The notes under the pieces were generated by a model, which ran no database searches, was not told the DNA's origin, and saw only the letters and a program-made list of their open reading frames with translations. From Gammaproteobacteria bacterium (GTDB taxonomy: Bacteria > Pseudomonadota > Gammaproteobacteria > S012-40): a stretch of 64,000 nt of DNA. The translations under genes were made by a program, and so were the position numbers. This document shows, piece by piece, positions 30,246 to 40,809 of the stretch (positions within the stretch are counted from its first letter, which is position 1; every line of letters starts with the position of its first letter). Location of the stretch: assembly GCA_029881255.1 (NCBI GenBank), contig JAOUMY010000002.1, positions 434,001 through 498,000 on the forward strand, in the 5' to 3' direction.

Positions 30246-30256
30246 AAAACCGAAAA

Positions 30257-30332
30257 TGGTGGGTGGTGAGGGACTTGAACCCCCGACATTCGCCTTGTAA
30301 GGGCGACGCTCTACCAACTGAGCTAACCACCC
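30257..30332 (-). tRNA. tRNA-Val (anticodon TAC)
   Basis: The minus strand gives a 76-base cloverleaf with acceptor GGGTGGT/ACCACCC, discriminator A and encoded CCA. The anticodon loop CTTACAA is in stem CGCC/GGCG, and the T arm contains GGTTCAAGTCC. Its 5' end is only 17 bases from the hupB stop codon, so it is probably released from the hupB transcript. Confidence 0.96.
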
Positions 30333-30349
30333 GGGTCTCTGAAGGCGGC

Positions 30350-30622
30350 CTAATTTACCGCATCCTTCAAGAATTTTCCAGGTTTAAATCCAGGAACCTT
30401 GGCAGCCTTAATTTCAATTGGCTTGCCAGTCTGTGGATTACGGCCAGTACGAGCCGAACGTTCCTTAACCACAAATGTACCAAACCCTACCAGGGAAACT
30501 TGATCGCCGTCCTGTAGCGCTTTTGTCACAGAGCCTATCAGAGCATCCAGAGCGCGCGTGGCAGATGCTTTGGATATATCAGCGGTTTCAGCGATGGAGT
30601 CGATCAATTCAGCTTTGTTCAC
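30350..30622 (-). CDS. hupB: DNA-binding protein HU-beta
   Basis: This nucleoid protein (90 residues) binds and bends DNA without sequence preference. GTG 30622 is chosen: it gives exactly the HU length, starts [12 protein letters not shown], and has GGGGAG eight bases upstream. The DNA-binding arm is [24 protein letters not shown], with the intercalating Pro in NPQTG. Its place after lon is conserved. Two tRNA genes follow at once. A hairpin with a U-rich tail (30664-30685) lies in its upstream region. Confidence 0.97.
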   Translation of the reverse strand: MNKAELIDSIAETADISKASATRALDALIGSVTKALQDGDQVSLVGFGTFVVKERSARTGRNPQTGKPIEIKAAKVPGFKPGKFLKDAVN

Positions 30623-30663
30623 GTTACTGCTCCCCTTCGTTGTGTCGAATTTCGTGAAAAGAA

Positions 30664-30685
30664 AGGCCGCCTTCGCTGGCGGCCT
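30664..30685 (-). terminator. Hairpin with U-rich tail 42 bases upstream of hupB
   Basis: On the minus strand the arms AGGCCGCC/GGCGGCCT enclose a six-base loop and are followed by TTCTTTTC. It lies between lon and hupB, after the separate lon hairpin. It may be a second lon terminator or a leader attenuator of hupB; which depends on where hupB transcription starts. Confidence 0.6.
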
Positions 30686-30778
30686 ATTATGTAGCCTTGA
30701 GGTCCGCATTTATACCAGTCTGGCTAATGCCGGTCAAGCGAGTGACGCCTTAATTTTTTTTGTCGTCATAAACGAAAA

Positions 30779-30814
30779 GCCTAAAAACACAGCAATAAAA
30801 CTGCGTTTTTAGGC
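30779..30814 (-). terminator. Probable lon terminator
   Basis: Ten-base arms GCCTAAAAAC/GTTTTTAGGC, extended by an inner CAG/CTG pairing, lie 16 bases beyond the lon stop. On the minus strand the stem is followed by TTTTCG. The stem is AT-rich, so strength is moderate. Confidence 0.65.
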
Positions 30815-30829
30815 TAGCAAGACCACTTA

Positions 30830-33262
30830 TCAGTGTCTTAATGGTTTTCCGCTTTGATCCAAATTTTCTTTGTTTCCGTCGACAACTTCTTTTTCTTTCG
30901 AAGCTGCCACCGGTGTTGGCATATGCGCAAGAGCAACCTCTAGCACTTCGTCTATCCATTTAACAGGTTTTACATCAATTTTTTCCAAAATATTTTTTGG
31001 GATTTCCTGTAAGTCTCGACGATTTTCCTCAGGTATTAAAACTGTGGTAATTCCACCACGATGCGCTGCCAGTAACTTTTCTTTCAAACCACCAATTGGT
31101 AGCACTTCTCCACGCAATGTAATCTCACCTGTCATTGCCACATCGGCGCGCACCGGAATGTCGGTTAGCACTGACACCAGCGCAGTACACATCGCAATAC
31201 CCGCACTTGGTCCGTCTTTTGGTATAGCTCCTTCAGGTACATGGATATGAATATCGTTCTTTTCGTAAAACTCATTATCCACACCAAGCACGCCTGAACG
31301 GCTTCTCACAACCGTTGTCGCGGCCTGTACGGATTCTTTCATAACATCACCTAACTGTCCGGTAATCGTCATTTTGCCTTTACCCGGAATCAGGGCGGCT
31401 TCTATCGTTAACAGATCACCACCGACTTCAGTCCAGGCCAATCCGGTTACCTGACCCACCTGATCCTTTTCTTCGGCACTTCCAAAACGGAAGCGTTTCA
31501 CGCCAAGATATTTTTCAAGGTTTTCGGGTGTAACTTCAATCTTGCTTTTCTCTGTATCCAGCAAAATTTCCTTCACAACCTTACGACAAATTTTCGAAAT
31601 TTCACGTTCGAGATTACGCACGCCCGCTTCACGCGTGTAATATCTAATTACGTCACGCAAAGCGTCTTCGCTAACATCAAGCTCTTCAGACTCCAGACCA
31701 TTATTCTTTATCTGCTTTTGCAGAAGATAACGCTGGGCGATATTGACTTTCTCTTCCTCGGTATAGCCGGCGATGCGTATCACTTCCATACGATCCAACA
31801 ACGGACCAGGAATATTTAGACTATTCGCTGTGGCAATAAACATCACCTCGGAAAGATCGTAATCGACTTCGAGATAGTGATCATTAAAGGTGTGATTCTG
31901 CTCCGGGTCCAAAACCTCCAATAGCGCAGAGGACGGATCACCGCGAAAGTCCATGGACATCTTGTCTACTTCGTCGAGTAGGAACAGTGGATTTTTCACT
32001 TCCACTTTAGACATGTTTTGGACCAACTTGCCCGGCATAGAACCGATATATGTCCGGCGGTGACCACGAATTTCCGCTTCGTCACGAACGCCGCCTAAGG
32101 ACATACGCACAAACTTTCGATTCGTGGCCTTTGCGATGGAACGACCCAACGAGGTCTTACCCACACCTGGAGGTCCAACCAGGCAAAGAACCGAACCTTT
32201 GAGTTTCTTTACTCGCTGTTGAACAGCGAGGTATTCGAGTATGCGTTCCTTGACCTTTTCGAGACCGTAGTGATCCGCTTCCAAAACTTCCTCGGCTTTT
32301 TTCAGATCATGGCGGATTTTTGTACGCTTTTTCCACGGCACCGAAACCAACCAATCAATGTAGTTACGAACAACCGTAGCCTCGGCAGACATGGGCGACA
32401 TCATCTTGAGCTTGTTCAACTCTGCCGTCGCCTTCTCTTTGGCCTCTTTACTCATGCCCGAAGATTCAATTTTATTTGCAAGATCTTCGGTTTCATTAGG
32501 CGCTTCATCCAGATCACCAAGTTCTTTCTGAATTGCCTTCATCTGTTCGTTCAAATAGTATTCGCGCTGGCTCTTTTCCATTTGACGCTTAACGCGTCCA
32601 CGAATGCGCTTTTCAACCTCAAGCAAATCGATTTCTGATTCCATTATGCCCATCAATTGTTCGAAACGGGCTCGGATATCCTCCATCTCAAGAATGCGCT
32701 GTTTTTCATCAATCTTAAGTGACATGTGCGCTGCAATTGTGTCCGCAAGACGACCTGCCTCATCGATACCGGATAATGACGTTAAAATTTCCGGTGGAAT
32801 TTTCTTGTTTAACTTTACATATTGATCAAACTGGGCCAGTACCGAACGAGTGAGCACCTCGGCTTCACGCTCATCAAGCGGCGTAGACTTAACTTGCTCA
32901 ATACGCGCGCTGAAAAAATCTTCTCCGTCTGTAAATTCGCTAATTGTTGCACGCTGAATTCCTTCTACCAGAACTTTGACCGTGCCATCTGGCAATTTGA
33001 GGAGCTGCAAAATACTTGAGATTGTTCCGATGCGATAGATGTCATCGATACTTGGCTCGTCCTGCCCTGCACTTTTTTGCGCAACTAACAAAATCTGTTT
33101 ATTTTCTTCCATTGCGGCTTCCAGCGCTTTGATGGACTTTTCCCGTCCAACAAAAAGTGGAATAACCATGTGCGGATAAACAACAACATCTCTGAGAGGC
33201 AGTATCGGTATGACGTCGATTTCGTCATCGATGGTAGTGGTGCTTGTGTCTTTTTCGCTCAT
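30830..33262 (-). CDS. lon: ATP-dependent protease Lon
   Basis: This soluble AAA+ serine protease degrades misfolded and regulatory proteins. The N-terminal LON domain (about residues 15-205, [23 protein letters not shown]) is followed by a coiled region. The ATPase has Walker [12 protein letters not shown] (about 360-370) and Walker [11 protein letters not shown]. The protease domain holds the catalytic Ser in [14 protein letters not shown] (about 685) and the paired Lys in [16 protein letters not shown] (about 728). Length is 810, with a polar tail. It lies between clpX and hupB in the conserved order. Confidence 0.97.
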   Translation of the reverse strand: MSEKDTSTTTIDDEIDVIPILPLRDVVVYPHMVIPLFVGREKSIKALEAAMEENKQILLVAQKSAGQDEPSIDDIYRIGTISSILQLLKLPDGTVKVLVEGIQRATISEFTDGEDFFSARIEQVKSTPLDEREAEVLTRSVLAQFDQYVKLNKKIPPEILTSLSGIDEAGRLADTIAAHMSLKIDEKQRILEMEDIRARFEQLMGIMESEIDLLEVEKRIRGRVKRQMEKSQREYYLNEQMKAIQKELGDLDEAPNETEDLANKIESSGMSKEAKEKATAELNKLKMMSPMSAEATVVRNYIDWLVSVPWKKRTKIRHDLKKAEEVLEADHYGLEKVKERILEYLAVQQRVKKLKGSVLCLVGPPGVGKTSLGRSIAKATNRKFVRMSLGGVRDEAEIRGHRRTYIGSMPGKLVQNMSKVEVKNPLFLLDEVDKMSMDFRGDPSSALLEVLDPEQNHTFNDHYLEVDYDLSEVMFIATANSLNIPGPLLDRMEVIRIAGYTEEEKVNIAQRYLLQKQIKNNGLESEELDVSEDALRDVIRYYTREAGVRNLEREISKICRKVVKEILLDTEKSKIEVTPENLEKYLGVKRFRFGSAEEKDQVGQVTGLAWTEVGGDLLTIEAALIPGKGKMTITGQLGDVMKESVQAATTVVRSRSGVLGVDNEFYEKNDIHIHVPEGAIPKDGPSAGIAMCTALVSVLTDIPVRADVAMTGEITLRGEVLPIGGLKEKLLAAHRGGITTVLIPEENRRDLQEIPKNILEKIDVKPVKWIDEVLEVALAHMPTPVAASKEKEVVDGNKENLDQSGKPLRH

Positions 33263-33505
33263 GTAATTATCCTGAATCTCGTTATGGAATTAAAACACCC
33301 GGTCTGCCGGCTAATATTTCCCTTTGTCTAGCCTATGACACCCACTCTTTATAAGCAAGTGATTATCAAGTCGATAATTCTCCCTACGGCATCCAAAAAC
33401 CTGAAAGTTGAAGTGCAAGTTCTTGGCCAGTCGAGAAAAAGCGTTTGGGAAGTTGTTGAAGGAAATTATTGGGACTAGACAGCGAATTTCAAGAGTAAAA
33501 AAAAA

Positions 33506-33525
33506 GCGCATCAACAAAGATGCGC
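33506..33525. terminator. clpX terminator
   Basis: Arms GCGCATC/GATGCGC with a six-base loop are flanked by an A-run on the left and a T-run on the right. On the minus strand it ends clpX transcription about 14 bases after the stop codon. Both flanks would permit bidirectional action, though no plus-strand gene ends here. Confidence 0.92.
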
Positions 33526-33545
33526 TTTTTTTGATCAGTGACTTA

Positions 33546-34820
33546 CTATTCAGGCATAGCCCTATCTTTTCCTTCAAACATCAGTAGCGGTTCGCTCTTA
33601 CCTGCGATTGTGTCCTCATCTAACACAACTTTGCTGACGTCTTTCATTGAAGGTAATTCATACATGATATCGAGTAGTACATGTTCCAGGATCGAGCGTA
33701 AACCGCGAGCTCCTGTTTTACGATCCATCGCTTTACGCGCAATCGCGTGTAAGGCGTCTTCACGGAACTCCAGCTCACTACCCTCGATTTCAAACAATTT
33801 GGCATATTGTTTTGTAATCGCATTTTTCGGCTCAGTGAGTACTCGAACCAAGGCTTCTTCGTCTAATTGCTCCAGAGTAGCTATTACCGGTAAGCGGCCG
33901 ATAAACTCAGGGATCAGACCATACTTGACCAAATCTTCCGGTTCCACATCGTGTAATAGAGACGGATCCTTCTCTCGATCAATCTTACTCTTTACTTCCG
34001 CTGCGAATCCAATTCCACCCTTCTCTGTGCGCTCACGAATGATCTTATCCAGGCCAGCAAACGCTCCACCACAAATGAACAGGATATTCGACGTATTAAC
34101 CTGCAAGAATTCCTGCTGTGGATGCTTACGTCCGCCCTGTGGAGGAACCGAGGCTACAGTACCCTCGATCAACTTTAACAAGGCTTGCTGTACACCTTCC
34201 CCGGAAACATCACGAGTAATTGAAGGGTTATCAGATTTACGAGAAATCTTGTCAATTTCATCGATGTAAACGATACCGGTTTGCGCCTTTTCAACATCGT
34301 AATCACACTTCTGCAGCAGCTTCTGTATGATGTTCTCGACATCTTCACCCACATAACCCGCTTCGGTTAGCGTCGTGGCATCGGCAATGGTAAACGGTAC
34401 GTTGAGTAAACGCGCCAGGGTCTCAGCAAGCAACGTCTTACCAGAACCCGTTGGACCCAATAGCAAAATATTGCTCTTGGATAACTCAACATCATCTTTC
34501 TTCTGTCCAGCATCGAGGCGTTTGTAGTGGTTATAAACCGCCACAGATAAAATCTTCTTTGCGCGACTCTGTCCGATGACGTACTCGTCCAATACTGCAT
34601 TGATCTCTTTGGGAGTTGGCAGCTGATTACCATGGACGGACGGGGATTTATCCTGAACTTCTTCGCGGATAATGTCGTTACACAATTCGACACATTCGTC
34701 ACAAACAAAGACAGAAGGGCCGGCTATCAGCTTTCTGACTTCGTGCTGACTCTTTCCACAGAAGGAACAATAGAGCAGTTTATCTCCGCTATTGTTCTTA
34801 TCGTGTCCATCATCACTCAT
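33546..34820 (-). CDS. clpX: ClpX, ATPase subunit of ClpXP
   Basis: ClpX unfolds substrates and feeds them to ClpP. The N-terminal zinc-binding domain has four Cys ([11 protein letters not shown]... CDECVELC, about residues 18-47). The AAA+ core has Walker [16 protein letters not shown] (about 119-133) and Walker [11 protein letters not shown]. The pore loop GYVGEDVE and the ClpP-contacting IGF-type loop region, here [10 protein letters not shown], are present. Length 424 is normal. clpP lies 129 bases upstream on the same strand. Confidence 0.97.
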   Translation of the reverse strand: MSDDGHDKNNSGDKLLYCSFCGKSQHEVRKLIAGPSVFVCDECVELCNDIIREEVQDKSPSVHGNQLPTPKEINAVLDEYVIGQSRAKKILSVAVYNHYKRLDAGQKKDDVELSKSNILLLGPTGSGKTLLAETLARLLNVPFTIADATTLTEAGYVGEDVENIIQKLLQKCDYDVEKAQTGIVYIDEIDKISRKSDNPSITRDVSGEGVQQALLKLIEGTVASVPPQGGRKHPQQEFLQVNTSNILFICGGAFAGLDKIIRERTEKGGIGFAAEVKSKIDREKDPSLLHDVEPEDLVKYGLIPEFIGRLPVIATLEQLDEEALVRVLTEPKNAITKQYAKLFEIEGSELEFREDALHAIARKAMDRKTGARGLRSILEHVLLDIMYELPSMKDVSKVVLDEDTIAGKSEPLLMFEGKDRAMPE

Positions 34821-34949
34821 GTGGTCACCTCATTACTAAACAATCGGTTGCCCACAGGCTGTCAAATAGCCCGCGCGCCTTGTTCAAGTATCGTCTATTA
34901 GACATTTATTCCCACTTAACAATTCTAGGCAATTTTTCCTGACTTTACC

Positions 34950-35588
34950 CTATTTTGTATTGCTCTCGCCACGTTTGCTCAGGACTGAATCTATTAAACC
35001 CCACTCAACTGCCTCATCTCCCCCCATAAAATAGTCACGATCCGTGTCTTTTTCTACTTTATCAAGAGGTTGACCAGAGTGCTCTGCCAAGATCTTATTC
35101 AATCGCTCACGCGCGCGCAGCACTTCCTTAGTATGGATTTCAAGGTCAGTCGCTTGTCCCTGATAGCCCGCAAGTGGTTGATGTATCATCATTCTTGAAT
35201 GCGGCAGGCAATAACGCTTACCTGCGGCACCACCGCACAATAACAAGGCGCCCATACTGGCCGCCTGGCCAATACAAAGCGTACTAACGTCCGGCTTGAT
35301 AAACTGCATGGTGTCATAAATTGACAGCCCTGCCGTTACCGACCCACCGGGCGAATTTATATATAAGTAAATATCCTTATCGGGATTTTCAGATTCCAGA
35401 AACAACAACTGGGCAACTACCAGGTTCGCCATATGGTCTTCTACCTGGCCTACCAGAAAGATCACTCGCTCCTTGAGAAGGCGAGAGTAGATGTCAAACG
35501 CTCGTTCACCGCGCCCGGTCTGTTCGATGACCATGGGCACCAGGTTCATCTGGGCTTCCAATGCACCCTTGCTGAAGTTATCGGTCAC
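34950..35588 (-). CDS. clpP: ClpP protease subunit
   Basis: This is the tetradecameric serine protease that partners ClpX and ClpA. The catalytic Ser is in [11 protein letters not shown] (about residue 108), the His in [11 protein letters not shown] (about 133), and the Asp in DTDRDYFM (about 182). The N-terminus [25 protein letters not shown] fits, with a short propeptide expected. Length 212. It follows tig by 20 bases, so trigger factor and ClpP may be co-transcribed. Confidence 0.97.
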   Translation of the reverse strand: MTDNFSKGALEAQMNLVPMVIEQTGRGERAFDIYSRLLKERVIFLVGQVEDHMANLVVAQLLFLESENPDKDIYLYINSPGGSVTAGLSIYDTMQFIKPDVSTLCIGQAASMGALLLCGGAAGKRYCLPHSRMMIHQPLAGYQGQATDLEIHTKEVLRARERLNKILAEHSGQPLDKVEKDTDRDYFMGGDEAVEWGLIDSVLSKRGESNTK

Positions 35589-35608
35589 TATAGGTTTTCC
35601 TTTATATG

Positions 35609-36910
35609 CTAGCCACCTGCTGACGGCTTCATGATTTCATCAAATGTCATCATATTATCAGTGACTTGCGCTCTTTCCAAGGTCCATTCCACTACGCAGT
35701 CTTCTAACACCATGGACTCGACCTCTTGCAGACGATTGCGGTCCTGATAATACCAATTGACCACCTGTTGAGGGTCACCGTATGCCGAAGCGATGCTCTC
35801 TACTTCCTGACGCACTTTTTCGGGGGCAGCCTTCAGCTGGTTGGTCTGGATAATTTCAGCAAGAATTAGACCCAGTGCAACCCGACGCTTGGCCTGTTCT
35901 TTAAACAAATCAGCCGCCAAATCCCCACCTTTCGCGCCTTGGAAGCTCATCTGATCTTTCATCTGCTTCGCTAAACGTTGTGCTTCCTGATCAACCATAG
36001 ACCCCGGAACGTCAAAAGAATTCTGTTCAAGCAACTGATCCATGACCATATTTTTGACGCGTCCGCGAACCGCTTGGTCAAGTTCACGTTTCATATTCCT
36101 ACGCAAATCGTCGCGCAAAGTAGCGATATTGCCATCTTCTATACCAAAAGAACGTGCAAACTCCTCGTTCACCTCTGGCAAAACAGGCTCTTCAACTTTA
36201 GTAATCTGACAGGTGAAATGGACCGGTTTACCAGCTATTTCTGCTTTGTGGTAGGGATCAGGGAAAGTGAGGTCCATCTCGACATATTTACCAACTTCAC
36301 CACCTTTCAAGCCATCTTCAAAACCCGCAATCATGGAACCGCTACCGACTTCCACTGACAGGTCCTTGCCTTCGCCACCCTCGAAAACCACACCGTCGAT
36401 CTCGCCCTTGTAGTCACAAGTCACACGGTCACCTTTTTGCGCGGCCCGACCTGCGTCTTTCCATTCTTTACGCTGAGTTCGCAAGGTCTCAACCATCTTG
36501 TCGATATCGGCTTCGGCGATATCCGCTTTCGGACGGCTGATACTGATCTTTTCCACGCCTTTTATTTCGATATCGGGATATATCTCGAAACGAGCGGTGT
36601 ACTCAATTCCGCCATCGGTATCGTTCTGCTCTTCGATAACTGGAGTTCCCGCAGGACGCAGATTTTCCTTGGCTACTGCCTCGTAAAAACTGGAATTGAT
36701 GACATCACCAAGCACTTCAAGACGTATTTGCTTGGAATAACGCTTTTGGATGACGGAAAATGGCACCTTACCTGGACGAAAGCCGGAAATCTTGACACGT
36801 GGTGCCATGGACTTGAGGCGACGCTCGACTTCCACATCCACCTTATCGGCGGGGACGGCAACCTTGATTTTACGCTCCAGGCCCTGTGCGGCCTCAACTG
36901 ATACCTGCAT
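35609..36910 (-). CDS. tig: Trigger factor
   Basis: This ribosome-bound chaperone and prolyl isomerase meets nascent chains at the exit tunnel. The N-terminal ribosome-binding domain includes the signature GFRPGKVP (about residues 43-50). The FKBP-type PPIase domain (about 160-240) has [14 protein letters not shown] and [10 protein letters not shown]. The C-terminal helical cradle runs from about 250 to the end. Length 433 is typical. It is the first gene of the tig-clpP-clpX-lon block, and tRNA-Leu lies upstream on the same strand. Confidence 0.96.
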   Translation of the reverse strand: MQVSVEAAQGLERKIKVAVPADKVDVEVERRLKSMAPRVKISGFRPGKVPFSVIQKRYSKQIRLEVLGDVINSSFYEAVAKENLRPAGTPVIEEQNDTDGGIEYTARFEIYPDIEIKGVEKISISRPKADIAEADIDKMVETLRTQRKEWKDAGRAAQKGDRVTCDYKGEIDGVVFEGGEGKDLSVEVGSGSMIAGFEDGLKGGEVGKYVEMDLTFPDPYHKAEIAGKPVHFTCQITKVEEPVLPEVNEEFARSFGIEDGNIATLRDDLRRNMKRELDQAVRGRVKNMVMDQLLEQNSFDVPGSMVDQEAQRLAKQMKDQMSFQGAKGGDLAADLFKEQAKRRVALGLILAEIIQTNQLKAAPEKVRQEVESIASAYGDPQQVVNWYYQDRNRLQEVESMVLEDCVVEWTLERAQVTDNMMTFDEIMKPSAGG

Positions 36911-37044
36911 TACAAACCTCTAACTAAATATATAAATTAAATTCTATGGTCAGCAGTAACCTACGCTTCTCCAGGATACTGCCTACCGGGAATGCTGTTC
37001 CAGATCTTGGATTCGGAGCCAAGCTCCTGTTTTAACTAGAAATA

Positions 37045-37129
37045 TGGTGCGAAAGGAGAGACTCGAACTCTCACATCTTACGATACCAGAACCTAAATCT
37101 GGCGCGTCTACCAATTCCGCCACTTTCGC
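37045..37129 (-). tRNA. tRNA-Leu (anticodon TAG)
   Basis: The minus strand folds into an 85-base type II tRNA with acceptor GCGAAAG/CTTTCGC, discriminator A and encoded CCA. The D arm is TGGCGGAATTGGTAGACGC, the anticodon arm CCAGA-TTTAGGT-TCTGG, and a long variable arm follows as expected for Leu. A TATAAT box lies at 37142-37147 within a perfect inverted repeat. Confidence 0.96.
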
Positions 37130-37141
37130 ATTTGGGCACGG

Positions 37142-37163
37142 ATTATACCTATTGATAGGTATA
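37142..37163 (-). promoter_or_regulatory. tRNA-Leu promoter -10 box overlapping a perfect inverted repeat
   Basis: On the minus strand TATAAT (37147-37142) ends 12 bases before the mature tRNA, a normal promoter distance. It overlaps a perfect 8-bp inverted repeat, TATACCTA/TAGGTATA with a four-base spacer (37144-37163). No good -35 sits at 17 bp; TTAACA lies 24 bp upstream of the -10. The repeat could be a regulator site or coincidence. Confidence 0.5.
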
Positions 37164-37252
37164 AGTTGAAATGTTAAATGGTTTACAGCACTTAGCTGTC
37201 GATTTTCACCGGAGGCGAAGTAAACCACAAGCGTCGACGTGTTTCAATAGTC

Positions 37253-38398
37253 CTAACGTTGATGAATCATACGCGCCGTAATTACGGCCGCGATCAGGCA
37301 CAAAATAGACGAAAAAGTGTAGGTCCACATAGCTCCTGCCCCATCCCACAAGTAGCCACCGACCAGGGAGCCCACCGCTCCACCTGCGCCAAAAGAAATA
37401 CTCGAATACAAGGCCTGTCCTCGCCCCATAAGACGACCGGGGAAAAAACCGTGCACAAGATGTATGGCCACGGCATGATAAATTCCAAAGCTGGCTGCGT
37501 GTAGCGTCTGCGCAAAAAGCATAATCGCGTGGGATTCCACATATACTCCAATGAGCAGCCAACGTAACGCAGACAGTAATAGCGCCCACATCAATAAATT
37601 ACGCGCGCCAAATCGTGGCATCAATCGATGCATCAACATAAAAACTATGATTTCCGCCACGACACCCACGGCCCAATACAGCCCTATAGTGCTTCGGGAG
37701 TAGTGGTGAACTTCCATGTACAAGGTGTAAAAAGCGTAGTAGGGCCCGTGGCTGGCCTGCAGGAGAAAGCAAACAACAAACAGCGCAATAACCGTAGGCT
37801 GACGAATGACAGATAAGAACCCGGCCCCATCGTGATGTTCTGGAGATGCGGCCTGAGGCGTAAACAAACTTAAGGCCCAAACTGATATTAACAAAACCAG
37901 TACCGTAGACGGCACCCATTCACTACCGTATTGTTCAGTAACACTTCCAAGCACTACTACCGACAGAATAAATCCGATAGACCCCCATAGACGGATGCCA
38001 CTATAGCGATGGGTATCCTGTCCAAGATACGCCAAGGTGTTTGCTTCAAATTGGGGAAGATTGGCATTCCAAAAAAAACTGAACACCAGCATGACAAATA
38101 ACATCCAGCCATAACTGGAATCGACATAGACACCGGCAAAACATAATGCTGAAAATAGCGACGTTATGCGTATCAATTGCATGTGCCTGCCGCTTCGGTC
38201 GGCAAGCCAGCCCCAGATGTTTGGCGCAACAATCTTGGTTGCCATAATAACGGCAATCAGTTCGCCAATTTCTACCGCGCTAAAACCCAGCGAGCTGAGA
38301 TATAGGCCCCAATAGGGCATTAATGCGCCGAGGCCGGCGAAATAGACGAGATAAAAGCCAGACAGGCGCCAATATGGCAGTTCAGGCGTGGCGCTCAT
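37253..38398 (-). CDS. MFS transporter (HcaT-like, MFS_1_like family)
   Basis: This 381-residue inner-membrane transporter has about twelve helices. The N-terminal PYWRLSGFYLVYFAGLGALMPYWGLYL and the first intracellular loop GWLADRSGRHMQLIR match the HcaT/LacY-like MFS_1_like group. The substrate is unknown. Its ATG overlaps the aroC stop by one base (TAATG), so it is translated from the aroC message. No catabolic genes for phenylpropionate are near, so the HcaT role should not be assumed. Confidence 0.85.
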   Translation of the reverse strand: MSATPELPYWRLSGFYLVYFAGLGALMPYWGLYLSSLGFSAVEIGELIAVIMATKIVAPNIWGWLADRSGRHMQLIRITSLFSALCFAGVYVDSSYGWMLFVMLVFSFFWNANLPQFEANTLAYLGQDTHRYSGIRLWGSIGFILSVVVLGSVTEQYGSEWVPSTVLVLLISVWALSLFTPQAASPEHHDGAGFLSVIRQPTVIALFVVCFLLQASHGPYYAFYTLYMEVHHYSRSTIGLYWAVGVVAEIIVFMLMHRLMPRFGARNLLMWALLLSALRWLLIGVYVESHAIMLFAQTLHAASFGIYHAVAIHLVHGFFPGRLMGRGQALYSSISFGAGGAVGSLVGGYLWDGAGAMWTYTFSSILCLIAAVITARMIHQR

Positions 38399-39498
38399 TA
38401 CCCCCCTGTACTACCGGGAACCGGCGCCGTTGGAGGTGAAGCTTCTGCGTTTTGCCCGCGTTGACGGAGAAAGTGATCCATTAACACCAGGGCCAACATG
38501 GCCTCGGCGATCGGTGTTGCCCGAATACCAACACAGGGATCATGCCGACCTTTGGTTATAACTTCGACACTTTCACCTTTTTGATTAATCGTATGCCCAG
38601 GCAAGCGCAAACTGGAAGTAGGCTTTAGCGCGATATGGGCAACAATATCTTGTCCACTGGAAATACCACCCAGAATTCCTCCAGCATGATTGGACATAAA
38701 ACCCGATGGGCTCATCTCATCCCGATGTTCCGTACCTTTTTGTTCTACACAGGCAAATCCATCGCCGATCTCTACGCCTTTTACCGCATTAATACTCATC
38801 AATGCATGGGCAATTTCGGCATCAAGTCGATCAAATATCGGTTCACCCAATCCGGGCATAACGCCCGTGGCGACTACACTGACGCGAGCACCAATAGAAT
38901 TACCCTCTTTGCGCAAGGCATCCATATATTTTTCGAGCTCGGGAACCTGTGCATTGTTCGGGAAGAAAAAGGCATTGGTTTCGACGTCGTCCCAGTGAAA
39001 CGCCTCTGGTTTAATCGGACCTAACTGGGAAAGGTATCCGCGAATGTGGATACCTTTGCTCGCTAAAAACTTTTTCGCCACGCCACCCGCAGCCACCCGC
39101 ATTGCGGTTTCCCGCGCCGATGAGCGACCACCACCGCGATAGTCACGTACACCATATTTTTGCTCATAGGTGTAGTCTGCGTGACCGGGACGATAGCGAT
39201 CCATAATTTCAGAGTAATCCTTGGAGCGCTGATCTGTATTTTCGATAAGCAACCCAATCGGCGTACCGGTCGTTTTACCTTCGAAAACTCCGGACAGAAT
39301 TTTAACCTCGTCTCCCTCGCGTCTTTGCGTAGTATGTCGGGATGTACCTGGTTTACGTCGGTCAAGATCGACCTGCAGGTCGGCCTCGCACAATTCCAGA
39401 CCGGGAGGGCAGCCATCAACAATACCGCCCAGGGCTGGTCCATGACTCTCGCCAAACGTGGTTACCGTAAACAATTTCCCAAAGGTATTACCCGACAT
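38398..39498 (-). CDS. aroC: Chorismate synthase
   Basis: This enzyme converts 5-enolpyruvylshikimate-3-phosphate to chorismate with reduced FMN, the last shikimate step. ATG 39498 is chosen because the family N-terminus [20 protein letters not shown] begins there; the longer in-frame start lacks similarity. Other signatures are [14 protein letters not shown] (about 107-120), [18 protein letters not shown] (about 125-142) and [15 protein letters not shown] near the C-terminus. Length is 366. It overlaps the MFS gene by one base, and 151 bases separate it from the divergent DUF465 gene. Confidence 0.96.
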   Translation of the reverse strand: MSGNTFGKLFTVTTFGESHGPALGGIVDGCPPGLELCEADLQVDLDRRKPGTSRHTTQRREGDEVKILSGVFEGKTTGTPIGLLIENTDQRSKDYSEIMDRYRPGHADYTYEQKYGVRDYRGGGRSSARETAMRVAAGGVAKKFLASKGIHIRGYLSQLGPIKPEAFHWDDVETNAFFFPNNAQVPELEKYMDALRKEGNSIGARVSVVATGVMPGLGEPIFDRLDAEIAHALMSINAVKGVEIGDGFACVEQKGTEHRDEMSPSGFMSNHAGGILGGISSGQDIVAHIALKPTSSLRLPGHTINQKGESVEVITKGRHDPCVGIRATPIAEAMLALVLMDHFLRQRGQNAEASPPTAPVPGSTGG

Positions 39499-39649
39499 GC
39501 TGTATTCCTGAAGTGTAAAGCGGGAGATTATACGGATAAATGTGTGTTGCCACAAAAGCCAAGTTTGGCGTCGCCCCGGCAACTACACGTTGTACAAAAC
39601 TCGCTCAAGAGGCACAATGAAGTTGAAACGACACACATGAGGAAAAGCA

Positions 39650-39889
39650 ATGCTGGGCGAAAAACACGATCTCATTCATGAGTTCCCCGAGTACAAAGAC
39701 AAAATTCACGAACTCAAAACGAATAACCCGCATTTTGCGCGTTTATTTGATGAATATCACGAGGTGGAGCACGAAGTGCGCCGTATCGAAGAAGGCGTCG
39801 AGACCCGCGCAGACGAATATCTTGAAGAACGAAAGAAGTTGCGTCTGTCACTTAAAGACCAGCTCTTTACTATGCTACGTGAGGGCTAA
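39650..39889 (+). CDS. DUF465 / YdcH-family small protein
   Basis: This 79-residue, strongly charged helical protein has the DUF465 pattern: HELKTNNPHFARLFDEYHEVEHEVRRIEEG, then LKDQL near the end. YdcH-like proteins are widespread in Proteobacteria and of uncertain function. The start has GAGGAAAAGC upstream. It ends two bases before the convergent prmB stop and so sits between aroC and prmB, which are often adjacent in gammaproteobacteria. Confidence 0.85.
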   Translation: MLGEKHDLIHEFPEYKDKIHELKTNNPHFARLFDEYHEVEHEVRRIEEGVETRADEYLEERKKLRLSLKDQLFTMLREG

Positions 39890-39891
39890 CT

Positions 39892-40809
39892 TCACCCGCG
39901 TAAGGCCACGCGATTTTTCGTTAGCTGATCCTTCGTGAGAAGAAACACCCCGCTGCCTCCCCGCGCAAATTCCAGCCAGGTAAATGGAATTGTGGGGAAG
40001 GCGGCGACCAGGGCCTCTTCGCTTGCCCCCACTTCTACCACCAACACGCCATTCTCATTTAGAAAATCTTCCGCTTTCGCTAATATGCGACGAGTCGCAT
40101 CCAGCCCATCGTTACCAGATGCCAGCCCCAAGATAGGTTCATGATGAAACTCACTCGGCATGGCATCGATTTCTGATTGATCGACATATGGCGGATTGCT
40201 AACGATCAGGTCGTACTGTCCCTTCAGCCCACTAAAAATGTCAGAACAGATTGCTTCTACTTGCCCCTCGACTCCCAGATCAACAATATTACGTTGGGCA
40301 ACCGCAAGTGCTTCATCGGAAATATCCGCCGCATCTACGCTGGCGTGTGGAAACTGATAGGCGCATGCAATGGCGATACAGCCACTGCCAGTACACAAAT
40401 CGAGTATTCGTGTGACGTTTTCGGGCTCAACCCAAGGCTCGAACTGTTGCTCAATAAGCTCAGCAATAGGCGAACGCGGTACTAACACTCGTTGATCAAC
40501 AAAGAATTTCAGTCCGGCAAACCACGCTTCATTGGTGAGATAGGCCATGGGAACGCGTTCTTCTACACGCCTTCTGATTAGCGTTAGTACGGCTTTCTTC
40601 TCCGAAGTTAGCAATCGCGACTCCATGAAATGACCGGGCAAGTCATGTGGAAGTCGTAGCACATGAAGTACAGCCGCCGTGGCCTCATCCAAGGCATTGT
40701 CCGTACCATGCCCGAAAAAGACCTCGCCACGTTCGAGCTCAGACATCCCGAAACGTATAAAATCCCGGATGGTGCTCAGCTGGTTTTCTACCGAATCATA
40801 ATCTTCCAT
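39892..40809 (-). CDS. prmB: 50S ribosomal protein L3 glutamine methyltransferase PrmB
   Basis: PrmB methylates the side-chain amide of a Gln in ribosomal protein L3. The SAM-binding motif ILDLCTGSGCIAIACA (about residues 140-155) and the catalytic LIVSNPPYVDQSEI (about 206-219) are intact. The NPPY tetrad identifies the N5-glutamine methyltransferase group. The N-terminal helical domain and PHDLPGHFMESRLL fit PrmB better than PrmC. Length is 305. The promoter should lie in the 191-base divergent gap before the FHA gene. Confidence 0.93.
   Translation of the reverse strand: MEDYDSVENQLSTIRDFIRFGMSELERGEVFFGHGTDNALDEATAAVLHVLRLPHDLPGHFMESRLLTSEKKAVLTLIRRRVEERVPMAYLTNEAWFAGLKFFVDQRVLVPRSPIAELIEQQFEPWVEPENVTRILDLCTGSGCIAIACAYQFPHASVDAADISDEALAVAQRNIVDLGVEGQVEAICSDIFSGLKGQYDLIVSNPPYVDQSEIDAMPSEFHHEPILGLASGNDGLDATRRILAKAEDFLNENGVLVVEVGASEEALVAAFPTIPFTWLEFARGGSGVFLLTKDQLTKNRVALRG

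Noticed and set aside
33311-33577. 88-codon minus-strand open frame between clpX and lon
   Set aside because: It runs through the clpX terminator and has no recognisable product.
33538-34269. 243-codon plus-strand open frame opposite clpX
   Set aside because: The Ser/Arg-rich product is typical of the reverse strand of a conserved gene; clpX explains the sequence fully.
37253-38398. Naming the MFS gene hcaT
   Set aside because: The family resemblance is only at subfamily level and no phenylpropionate catabolic genes are present, so no symbol was given.
39160-39681. 173-codon plus-strand open frame opposite aroC
   Set aside because: It runs antisense through conserved aroC motifs and out of frame into the DUF465 gene; no recognisable product.
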